Positions 10,023 through 19,900 of a DNA stretch of 64,000 nt are shown in pieces. The position numbers and the translations under genes are program-made. A model generated the notes under the pieces. The model did not search any database. It was given only the letters and a program-made list of their open reading frames with translations, and was not told the origin of the DNA. This DNA is from Asparagopsis taxiformis (taxonomy: Eukaryota > Rhodophyta > Florideophyceae > Bonnemaisoniales > Bonnemaisoniaceae). The stretch spans positions 62,001-126,000 of the forward strand of contig JALQPE010001722.1 of the NCBI GenBank assembly GCA_030407315.1, written 5' to 3'. Every line of letters starts with the position of its first letter. Position 1 is the stretch's first letter.

Positions 10023-13000
10023 TTAGACACTAGGACCAGCTGCACGTCCACTTTCTAGCCTCTCCTTCCCTTCTACAATCGCATTCGCTATCCTCTTCAC
10101 AAACGCATTCTGTTTCTCCTTCTCCTCTGCGCTTGTCCCATTCGTCACTCCCTCGCTATTCTCGATTCCAGTCACGCTCCTCAGCGACTGCAGCACTTTG
10201 ACCACATCTCTGATTTGGTACTCGTCCTCCCGCACCATTCGCGGCAGAAAGCCCTCCGTGATAAACACGTTTTGTCCATTCTTATCTACCATGCTGAACA
10301 GCGAATTCTCATCTCTGCACTCATCCAGCGTCAGCCGATAGAAAACAGGAATGATAATCACTCCCCGTTCCCCACCCGCACCATATCGATCCAGGAAACA
10401 CATTAGTTCCCTCATCGTCCATTGCCTCGCTGCAAACTCCGGCGACAGAATCACCACAGCAATCTTGGCGGTCCGCATCGCATGGATCATCTTCTGCGGT
10501 GCGTGCTGCCCTGGCTTCAGCTCGGCCGTGTCCAGAAACACTTTCAAGCCTAGTGCAACTAGTAGATCGTAGAGGGGCTTTGCGATGGTCCACTTGTCGG
10601 GGCCGGCATGACTGATGAAGACGTCATACACCTCTTCTGCTTCACCGGTTATGTCTTGATCTTTGTGTTTGGCGTGGTCTTCTGATAGGGGTGGATGCAG
10701 TTGTGGGAGGGGTGGGGGATTGTTGCACAAATGGAGTTGATTGTTGTCAGTCATGAGATCGATGTGAAATACACTTCTACTCAAACTCGCACACCACAGA
10801 CGGGACTTGGTGTGGGAATAATGCCAACATTTGACCCTATCCTCCAGGGTGGCTATGATGAAACGTTCACCGTCATGCTCACACCTCACCACGCCAAACC
10901 AATCAACGCTGAGAGCTGAAGATTGCTCTCCACCATTTGTTCCCGAGCTGGCAGACCTGTTCGATGCATTCGTCTCGCCTTCAACTTGTGACTCGTCCAG
11001 AACTGCTCCTGAACACACATTCCAGCATATGTGTTTGCTCTCTATCCGATTCCACTCACCATCTTCTCCCCGTATCTCAACATTTGCGACAACAGAGATA
11101 GTGGATCCATCTGCGCTAAACCAGAATGAATCAATACTTCCACGCGGCTCGTCACTTGTTGAATCACCAAAATCTGCCGACGCTCCATCCGATGCCGAAT
11201 TTCTTCGTTGATAGCCGATTGAATCCAACACCGATTGTTTCACATCTGATAGTGTGCGCAGCAACACTCCTTCGCTTACGTTATAGATATTCAGTGCAGA
11301 AGAATCCCCACTATCAGGGAAAGCGACATATTTTCGATCATTCGACACGGTGAATTTTGATGGCGAATATCCAAAATTTGAAATGTTGACACTTGAAACA
11401 ACGCGATCGATACGTTTCGACACGTCACACACGTCGCGTATCTCCAAACACTCCGAACGCCAATTCAATGTCAACATTGTCGCCTCATCTGCAGAGAATT
11501 CAAAGCTCTCCATGTCGGGCAGAAATGTAGCAACTTGACTGTCACCGTTCTGCACATCTCGCGCGTCCCAAACATGAACTCGACTTCCGTTCAGCGCGAA
11601 CAATTCCGACTCATCTCCAATGCACAGGCATCCGATGACCCCCATTGTCGAATGGCGGAGCGTACGCAACAGTGATACGTTTGGACCATCACGGCTCAAT
11701 TTCCACACATGTATCGTACCGCCTCCATCTGCAGAATATAATAAACTTGCATCTTCGCTAAACAAAACACATTTCACCCAATAGTCATGAGCAGTAGAAG
11801 ACGACCATAGTTGCTCGCGTCTCTCCAAATCGAATATTCGTATAGTTCGATCATCCGATGCGGATGCCAGCAGTCGCCCATTACCACTTAACGCTACACT
11901 GTTCACCGCACGTTCGTGCCCTTCCAACACATTTACGGTGTCGGCGAAATTCTCCGCGTCCCATACGCGAATCGTTCCGTCTCTCGACCCAGACACTACA
12001 ACATCTTCACTCCGTCCTGCCGTTAGCGACGTCACAGAGCTGTCATGTGCATCGACAGTTTGGAATGCATTCTGAGCAATTATGCCCCCGTCTTCCATGT
12101 CCATCACCAACAGTCGTCCTTCGGTAGTACCAAGAACAACTCTCCTTCGCTTCGGTAGTACCTGCATGCACTCGATCTTCTCATCTTCTTGCAATTCTGC
12201 GGCCTGGACACAATAGCACATCTTGTACTCCTCCCATACTACTACCCTTCCTCTTGAACTGCACGAATATATCCTTGACGAACGGTCGTAGTACACATCC
12301 AATAGGCGGTCTTCTTCTTCTAGTCCGACGAGAGACATCTTCTTCGATCCATCCCACCCATTGTATACTCCCACCTCCCCATTGCTCCCTCCCACATCCA
12401 CCTCCTCTCCTCCCGCGACAATACACATGCACTCTCCATATTCCTCAACGTCTAGCACACGTTTCAGCATACTTCTTCCACTAGTTAACACCCCAGGCCC
12501 AGCACGGGCCCATGGTACACGCCCATACCGTTCGATACTACTCACTAGCCGCTCTACAATACCGCTCTCGCTTTTCATATCTCGCAATCGTCCAAACAAC
12601 TGGAAACGACATTCGTCCCGATTCCTCATGCAATACGGTACCATGCACAGTCCCATCGCCTTGACTATAACTTCAATATCCCTTGTCACCTTCTTCCCCA
12701 TCGTCGACTTCTCATGTTCAACTATGTACGATTGTAACAGCCGTAGTTCAGCAATGACCTTCTGGAATGGAGCACGGTCCTCGTCCTTATTCATTTGCTC
12801 CACCCACCGATAGTCGGTGAGCAGTCCCATGGCCTCGGCAACCTTTCCAGCACCGAGTAAGTGCCGTACTACATTATTAACGATGTACTTGTCATCACTG
12901 TCTACCTTCCACCATCCAACTTCTCTACCACCACTTCCTACATTCATCCCACTACTTTCGCCTTCTCTACTGCTTCCACTCGCCTGGATCGATGCTACAT

Positions 13001-14318
13001 ATCCATCAACTACTCTCTTGTGCCAAAATCCTACGCCCTCCCTCCCCACAGCCTGTTCAACACACATGTCGTGAACCAAGTCGTGCAGCACCACTCCTAT
13101 CTCCATTCCACCCTCATCTTTAACGAGCGATACAAGACTGTGCCGTGAAAACATACTCACCCCGCACAGCCCATCCCTCACCCCCCATACTTTCTCAATC
13201 GCCCGCAACGGAAGCATCTGCTGCTTCTGCACAATGCAAAACGACCGAAACATTTCTCCCACTCTCATGCCCTCTCCCCTCCACTTCTTCTCCAGTGACC
13301 GTAAACTCGTCTCCACTGCCACCTTCAGTCCACTATGCCTACTCCCCCCTTCCCCAGCTCCGAGTTGTCCAGAGCTCGCCCTCAGGCTCTTCCAGTATCG
13401 CACAATTCCGTTCTCCCCACACCCACCCGCTCCTCTCCCCACCACATCTTGTAAACCACACCCAGCAACACTCAGCGCCAATGGCAGTCCAGCACACATA
13501 TCAATTATGCTGTCCAGCGCATCGCGATTTCGAGCTCCAAGTGTGCCGATGCTCTCTCTGTCGATACCAGCGTAGCAGCATATAATATCAACACATCTAT
13601 CTCCCCGCCAGTCTTCAGCACTCACCCCGATCGACACATCATGTGTGGGCACACGCCCAATCGCCTCATTTCTTGTCGACGATAACACCTTGCAATCTGT
13701 TCCCTCCATCTTTTGGACACCCGTGCAGACCGCATCCACCAGCTTGTATACACTGGCGTCGAGGTCCCACACGTCATCAAACATAAGTAGGAAGCGCTTG
13801 CAGGCGAGATGCTCGACCAGCATGTTCATCAATCTGAGGTGCATATTGGGCTTGGTTGCGAGTCGGGTGAAATCGGAAGAGAAATCTGGGAGTGTTTTAG
13901 CGACAACTTCTTCCAGCTCGTCTAGCACCGTTTGCACAGTGGCGTCATGACCGAGTTGTACAAACCACACGCCATCGCGGAACTTGGCCCACACATCTTC
14001 ATGTCTACCGAGGGCGCGCAGCATGGTTGTTTTGCCTACGCCACCCATGCCAACCACCGCAATGGCGTTTTGGTTTGGGTCTTCGGATAGAACAGCTGTC
14101 TTGACTTTGCTTTCTGGGGTGCGCGAATTACGGGAGAAGTCGAGGACCTGGCGGGCATTGGGGGGAACATAAAAGGCAGGTGGCTGGGGGATGCGGGCTG
14201 GATTTTGGTGGGACAATATGGGAGAGGAGTGCGGCTGCTGGAGATGGGGATGAACAGAGGACGAGGGTATCGGTAGAGTAGAGGGCGATTGGTTGGATGG
14301 GGGAGTATGGGTATTCAT
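10023..14318 (-). CDS. NLR-like protein: NB-ARC, WD40 repeats, C-terminal TIR (NLR-1)
   Basis: An uninterrupted 1431-residue ORF. Residues 1-80 are Pro/Ser-rich. The NB-ARC ATPase follows: P-loop GMGGVGKTT at 90-98, Walker B LLMFDDVWD at about 177-185, VLSSTRNE near 211, GLPLAL at 277-282, and an MHD-like LHDLVHDM in the winged helix. A helical linker with LLTDYRWVE leads into a WD40 region (about 650-1200; clear units include VVSGSRDGTIRVWD and LASASDDRTIRIFD). A TIR domain starts at about 1228 (VYDVFISHAGPDKW), with FYRL near 1327 and Glu near 1304 in WTMREL at the position of the NADase glutamate of catalytic TIRs. NB-ARC proteins are nucleotide switches that oligomerise; TIR domains signal by assembly or NAD cleavage. 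That it is an immune or cell-death receptor is inference. The ancestral N-terminal leader is lost (14542-14640). Its tandem paralogue is 2.65 kb away. Confidence 0.9.
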   Translation of the reverse strand: MNTHTPPSNQSPSTLPIPSSSVHPHLQQPHSSPILSHQNPARIPQPPAFYVPPNARQVLDFSRNSRTPESKVKTAVLSEDPNQNAIAVVGMGGVGKTTMLRALGRHEDVWAKFRDGVWFVQLGHDATVQTVLDELEEVVAKTLPDFSSDFTRLATKPNMHLRLMNMLVEHLACKRFLLMFDDVWDLDASVYKLVDAVCTGVQKMEGTDCKVLSSTRNEAIGRVPTHDVSIGVSAEDWRGDRCVDIICCYAGIDRESIGTLGARNRDALDSIIDMCAGLPLALSVAGCGLQDVVGRGAGGCGENGIVRYWKSLRASSGQLGAGEGGSRHSGLKVAVETSLRSLEKKWRGEGMRVGEMFRSFCIVQKQQMLPLRAIEKVWGVRDGLCGVSMFSRHSLVSLVKDEGGMEIGVVLHDLVHDMCVEQAVGREGVGFWHKRVVDGYVASIQASGSSREGESSGMNVGSGGREVGWWKVDSDDKYIVNNVVRHLLGAGKVAEAMGLLTDYRWVEQMNKDEDRAPFQKVIAELRLLQSYIVEHEKSTMGKKVTRDIEVIVKAMGLCMVPYCMRNRDECRFQLFGRLRDMKSESGIVERLVSSIERYGRVPWARAGPGVLTSGRSMLKRVLDVEEYGECMCIVAGGEEVDVGGSNGEVGVYNGWDGSKKMSLVGLEEEDRLLDVYYDRSSRIYSCSSRGRVVVWEEYKMCYCVQAAELQEDEKIECMQVLPKRRRVVLGTTEGRLLVMDMEDGGIIAQNAFQTVDAHDSSVTSLTAGRSEDVVVSGSRDGTIRVWDAENFADTVNVLEGHERAVNSVALSGNGRLLASASDDRTIRIFDLERREQLWSSSTAHDYWVKCVLFSEDASLLYSADGGGTIHVWKLSRDGPNVSLLRTLRHSTMGVIGCLCIGDESELFALNGSRVHVWDARDVQNGDSQVATFLPDMESFEFSADEATMLTLNWRSECLEIRDVCDVSKRIDRVVSSVNISNFGYSPSKFTVSNDRKYVAFPDSGDSSALNIYNVSEGVLLRTLSDVKQSVLDSIGYQRRNSASDGASADFGDSTSDEPRGSIDSFWFSADGSTISVVANVEIRGEDGEWNRIESKHICWNVCSGAVLDESQVEGETNASNRSASSGTNGGEQSSALSVDWFGVVRCEHDGERFIIATLEDRVKCWHYSHTKSRLWCASLSRSVFHIDLMTDNNQLHLCNNPPPLPQLHPPLSEDHAKHKDQDITGEAEEVYDVFISHAGPDKWTIAKPLYDLLVALGLKVFLDTAELKPGQHAPQKMIHAMRTAKIAVVILSPEFAARQWTMRELMCFLDRYGAGGERGVIIIPVFYRLTLDECRDENSLFSMVDKNGQNVFITEGFLPRMVREDEYQIRDVVKVLQSLRSVTGIENSEGVTNGTSAEEKEKQNAFVKRIANAIVEGKERLESGRAAGPSV

Positions 14319-14541
14319 GATGGTGGGAGATAGGTTGGAAGTGGGGTTCTTATCGCTGTCAACGTGAGGAAGAGAGCAAGTCGGTGGAGGAGATGATTGG
14401 AGTGGAGACGGATGTGAGGGCGAGGAGGTGGTCAGTGATTCAGAGGAAGCAAGTGATGTAGGGGATGCGACGGGAGGTTCGGCAGGAGGTTCAGCGGGAG
14501 ATTGAAGTATCGGGCAGTTGGAGTGGGGTAGATTGAGGAGG

Positions 14542-14640
14542 TTACTGACGTGAAGATGTGCTAGAGACAGAGACAGGATTGGAGTTGGAGCGGTTCGATC
14601 GGCCGTAGCAATTTGTTCTAGCTAGACAAGTGTGTGGAGA
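14542..14640 (-). pseudogene. Remnant of the ancestral N-terminal leader of NLR-1
   Basis: Minus-strand sequence here matches the first codons of the paralogue at 21411 (shared SNPVSVSSTSS). The position of the paralogue's ATG is AGA at 14617-14619, the following Gly codon is Thr and the second Cys is Tyr, so the MGNCC leader is gone. A stop (TAA, 14542-14544) then interrupts the frame before the present ATG at 14318. NLR-1 therefore appears to have been re-started downstream. Confidence 0.75.
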
Positions 14641-15519
14641 GAAGAGGGGAGGAAGAGGGTCAGTTGTGGATTGGGATGGTGGATGGATGGAGCGGATGGA
14701 AAGGACGGACGGGAAGAGTGGAGTAGAAGCAGTAGCGCTGGGCGGTGCGCGGTGTGCGAATGGCAGAATCGAGGAGTCGAGACTTGGAAGGGGAATGGGT
14801 CGGGACGCGTTGGTGCAGCGATACGGCGGTTGGCTGGAGGAATTGTTGTTGAGCACTGGAGGGGTAGAGACGGGCTAGTGGCTCAGGATTGTCGGGTCTG
14901 CAAGTGGAGAGTGGGAATCTCCTGTCCGAGTCGTGACAGCGATGCGAACGCAGAAGAGCTGAAACGGTGCATTGCTGGCTAAATGGTACAACAGAACTGG
15001 ATAAGTGTGCGTTCGCGATGAATCTTCCATGCAGTTTGCATGAGAGTGTACGACTGCGTGTGGGCCCGTCCACGTGTCGAAATACGGTGCGTACACAGCC
15101 GATATACTGTTCTACCATTGGCTACTCAGTACACACCGGCTGGTCGCATGCAATGAAATACTGCCAACTGTCGCGCAGTCTGGGAGTATACACAGCCATG
15201 GGACGTGAGGCCGAGCAGCACCACGACGAATGCGAGCGGAATGACGCGATGCGGATGGGTGCACCGTGGTGGCCGTGGTGGCGGAATCACGACAGCAGGT
15301 GCAGATAATGCTTGACGAACAACTTACCCTTTACAGTACTTACAGTTAGTATCTCTACTTATACTCACTCGCCGTCGCTCACGATCGACAAGGAATAATT
15401 GAAACAACGCATTCCTTTCACAATGCTCTCACGCCTCATTTCCTGGTCGCCATTGCTGGAGGCCGATGGTGAAATACTTTTCTCCAGTGTATCTACATAG
15501 AGTGTGCAAGTTATTCCTC
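14641..15519. promoter_or_regulatory. Upstream region of NLR-1, duplicated from/with NLR-2
   Basis: The first 250 bp match 21412-21600 (purine-rich GAGAGAAGAGGGGAGG block), and 15067-15115 matches 21860-21912 (shared CGTCCACGTGTCGAAATAC and GCGTACACAGCC). These are the likely 5' UTR and promoter of the minus-strand NLR gene. CACGTG in the shared block is a possible bZIP/bHLH-type site. No TATA box is clear. Confidence 0.5.
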
Positions 15520-15810
15520 ACAGCGGAAGCGTTCGACGAGTGCGTACAGCAATCCGACCGGGTACAATCTCCGCGGGACACCGCAAGCGCGACCGAATAC
15601 GGTACTGCGCTGCACTGCGCATTTCTGTGTTATCGAATTTTTGCATATTTTTTCATTTTCCTTCTGCCCATTTCACCCGCACAGCTCTCTCCCCGGTTTC
15701 TGCGAATTACAAAACGCCGCGACAGAAGCGCGGTGCTGTGCGTACCGCTGCATTCCATCTGCGAATTGATTTGTCCCACGACTCATTCTCAAGTTGTTTC
15801 GCTCTTCGTT
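15520..15810. repeat. Duplicated noncoding block U1, copy B
   Basis: Its right part (from about 15690) is partly homologous to 9495-9600 and 40380-40460 around CCATCTGCGAATTG followed by TTGTCCCACGACTCATTC. No protein frame is shared. Confidence 0.55.
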
Positions 15811-16139
15811 TCGATCGATAGTGCGCGATAATACCTGATCACCTCATGTGATCTGTGCCAATTTCCTGCATCTGTTGCGTAATACTCGTACTCTCAAAAT
15901 GTCGTTCGAGCGGGCGAGCGAGCGCACATCTGAAAGCCCCTCTATTGCACCGTCCCACCCACATGATATTGTATTGAATTTCTGATCATGTGAGCATAAC
16001 TAAATTAGAACAAACATAACGTCACATTATATTCGTGTAGCGAAGGCAATCGCTAGTAGCATCGTTGGGCGACTATCACCTTCGGGGTAGTCTGTTTGCA
16101 ACGCGTTGTATTGAGGTTGAATTATGAATTCACAGCCGC
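15811..16139. other. Intergenic stretch without recognised gene
   Basis: AT-richer sequence between the U1 and U2 blocks. I see no ORF with motifs, no RNA gene and no repeat. Confidence 0.6.
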
Positions 16140-16870
16140 GAGAGACTGCGTCATACTTTGATCAAATGCATTAATGTATAAAGTTGCCGACGAAGAGAAG
16201 ACGACGTAACAAAGTGTGCTGTTCGGGATGGTTAGTGCGCGGCGGTATGTCCATGGACGCCCCTGTAGCCAAAGGCAAGTGGTTGCAGTATTGGGTAACG
16301 GAGAGTCGCAATAGCGGTTGACCAAATGAGCTACAGAGCAAGTGCCGATCAATTCCGAGTGATTTGTAGCGCAATGAGTCGCAACGGAATGTTGTGCAAC
16401 AAGTCGCAATCATCAGTTCCATCGCGCTGCGCGATTGCACGGAGAGCTTCGATGGCTTGAGGGAAAGGTACCTCTTGAAAAACTAAATAAAAAAAAACGA
16501 TTTCAGCCGTCGCAATACCTTCATCAGTGCGCTGCGCTCAGGGCACTTGCGTGCGATCAGCGTCCGTCCGCAACTCGAGTCCACACGTCACGACGCTGCC
16601 AAGCTCCTTTCGTCCACCCCGCAAATAATGCAATCGACCTGAGCTGCCAGGCAAACCATGGTCCCCTCACAAACACTCACCGCTGCGGCGCACGGAGGCC
16701 CGCTTTCCGTGTAGTGCTCACCAACAGCATCGCGATCGCGCCAGTATATTTTCGTCCCTGCTGGCCGCTTGCGCCCAGATCGGCCCTGCCGTCTTGCTCA
16801 CATCTGCGTGGTGCTATGTACTCGCGTTGGCCGATGCTCTAGCGGGATATCTCGTGTTCTGCAAATTTTA
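16140..16870. repeat. Duplicated noncoding block U2, copy B
   Basis: Diverged homologue of 7107-7930 and 41230-42050, best conserved at 16560-16700 (CCGCAACTCGA, CACACGTCACG, CGCAAATAATG). It ends about 100 bp before the 3' end of NLR-2. Confidence 0.7.
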
Positions 16871-16968
16871 GCGGTGCTGGTCACCGCAGTTCCCTGCCGT
16901 GCAATCAACTAACAATCATCATGAATCACTCTGTATTTATTAAACTGCGGTCTCCTAAACTGTCCCTC

Positions 16969-19900
16969 TTACGAACCGCTGGGTCCGGCAGCTCGTCCAC
17001 TCTCCAATCGCCTATTCGCCTTTTCAACGGCATCCCCGATACTCTCGACAAACTCCTTCCGCTCGGCGACCTCTTCAGCGCTATCCCCATTCGTTACCCC
17101 ACCATTATTCTCGATCCCCGTCAATAGAGTCACAGCCTGTAGAGCGCCCATAATCTCCTCCATTCTGTAGTGTCCTTCTTTTCCAATCCGCTCTAGAAAG
17201 CCGTCCGCTGCTAGTGCATTCTCGCCAGCATCGTTCTTCAGTCCAGCAAGCAACTTTTGGTCCTTGCACTCATCCAGCGACAATCGATAGAAAACAGGAA
17301 TGATAATCACTCCCCGTTCCCCACCTGCAGCGGATCGATCCAGGAAACACATCAGTTCCTTTATCGTCCATTTCCTCGCCGCAAACTCTGGCGACAGAAT
17401 CACCACAGCAATCTTGGCAGTCCGCATCGCATGGATCATCTTCTGCGGTGCATGCTGCCCAGCCTCCAGTTCCCACTTGTCCAAGAACACTTTGTATCCA
17501 AGCTTAACCAATAGATCGTAGAGGGGCTTTGCGATGGTCCACTTGTCGGGGCCGGCATGACTGACGAAGACATCATACACCTCTTCTGCTTCAGATTCCT
17601 TGTCTTGGTCTTTGTGTTTGGCGTGGTCTTCTGATAGGGGTGGATGCAGTTGTGGGAGGGGTGGGAGAGGTGGGCGATTGTCGTACAATTGGAGTTGATT
17701 GTTGTCAGTCATGAGATCGATGTGAAATAAACCTCCACTCCAGCTCGCAAACCACAGGCGAGAATTGGTCTGGGAATAAAGCCAATATTTGACCCCTTCC
17801 TCCAGGGTGGCTATGGTGAAACATTTGCCGTCATGCTCACACCTCACCTTGCCATGCGAATCATACCTGAGAGCCGAAGATTGCTCTCCACGATTCGTTA
17901 CCGAGCTGGTAGACCTGTTCGATGCATTCGTCTCGCCGTCAACTTGTGACTCGTCCAGAACTGCTCTTGAACATACATTCCAGCATATGCGTTTGCTCTT
18001 CATCCAAGTCCACTCACCATCTTCTCCCCTTACTCGAACTTTTGGGACAACAGAGATAGTGGACCCATCTGCGCTGAACCGCAATGAATCAATCTGTACA
18101 CGTGGCTCGTCACTTGCTGAACCATTGGAATTACCTCTTCCTTCATCAGATGGCGAGTTTCCTCGTTGATTGCTGATTGAAGCCAACACCAATTGTTTCA
18201 CATCTGATAGTGTGCGAAGAAAAACTCCTTCGCTTGCGTCATAGATATACACAACAGAAGCAGGCCAGCTTTTTGCGAAAGCGACATATTTTCGATCATT
18301 CGACACGATGAATTTCAGTGGCCAATGTACATGATGCTTCGAAGTGTCGACACTTGAAACAACGCGATCGATACACTCCGACACGTCACACACGTCGCGT
18401 ATCTCCAGACATTCCGAACGCCAATTCCTTGTTAACAATGTCGCCTCATCTGCAGAGAGCGCAAATCTGTCCACGTCGGGTAGAAATGTAACAACTTGAT
18501 CGTCACGGTCCTCCGCATCTCGCGCGTCCCAAACATGTATTCGATTTTCGTTCAGCGCGAACAGTTCCGACTCATCTCCAATGCACAGCAGTCCGATGAA
18601 TTGCATGGTCGAATGGTGAAGCGTATGCAACAGTGACACATATTGACCATCACTGCTCAATTTCCAAACATGTATCGTACCGTCCCAATCTGCTGAATAC
18701 AACAAACTTGCATCTTCGCTTAACAAAACACAACTCACATAACTGCGATGAGCAGTAGAAGACGACCATAGTTGCTCGCGTCTCTCCAAATCGAATACTC
18801 GTACAGTTCGATCATCCGATGCGAATGCCAGCAGTCGCCCATCACCACTTAACGCTACACTATACACCGCACGTTCGTGCCGTTCCAACTCATTTTCGGT
18901 GTCGGCGAAATTCTCCGCATCCCATACCCGAATCCTTCCGTCTTCTGACCCAGACACTACAACATCTTCACTCCGTCCTGCTGTTAGTGACCTCACATTG
19001 CTGTCATGTGCATCGACAGTTTGGAGTGGATTCTGAGCAATTATGCCCCCGTCTTCCATGTCCATCACAAACAGTCGTCCTTCGCTCGTTCCAAGAACAA
19101 CTCTCCCTCGCTTCGGTAGTACCTGCATGCACTCGATCTTCTCATCTTCTTGCAATCCTTCGGCCTGGACACAATAGCACATCTTGTACTCCTCCCATAC
19201 TACTACCCTTCCTCTTGAACTGCACGAATATATCCTGCTTGACGAACACTCATAGTACACATCCACTACCCACCCTTCTTCTAGTCCGACGAGCGACATC
19301 TTCTTCGATCCATTCCGCCTATTGTACACCCCTACCTTCCCATTCCACCCTCCCACAACCACCTCCTCTCCTCCGCCTAAAAGACACATGCACTCTCCTT
19401 GTTCCTCAACGTCTAGCACACGTTTCAACATGCTTCCTCCACTAGTCAACACCCCAGGCCCAGCACGGGCCCATGGTACACGCCCATACCGTTCGATACT
19501 ACTCACTAGCCGCTCTACGATACCGCTCCCGCTTTTCATATCTCGCAGTCGTCCAAACAACTGGAAAGTGCATTCGTCCCGATTCTTCATGCAATGCGGT
19601 ACCATACACAATCCCATCGCCTTGACTATAACTTCAATATCCCTTGCTACATTCTTGGCCATAGTCTTCTTCTCATGTTCCACTGTATACGATTGTAACA
19701 GCCGCAGTTCAGCAATGACCTTCTGGAATGGAGCACGGTCCTTGTCCTGATTCATTCGCTCCACCCACCGATAGTCGGTGAGAAGTCCCAGTGTCTCAGT
19801 GGCATCTCCAGCACCGAGTAGGTGCCGTACCACATTATCAACGATGTACTTGTCACTGCTGTCTAGCTTCCACCATTCCACCCCTTCATCCTCACCACCG

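Noticed and set aside
12361..13585. Long plus-strand Ser/Pro/Thr-rich ORFs over NLR-1
   Set aside because: Complements of the NLR coding strand; the NB-ARC and WD40 domains are on the minus strand.
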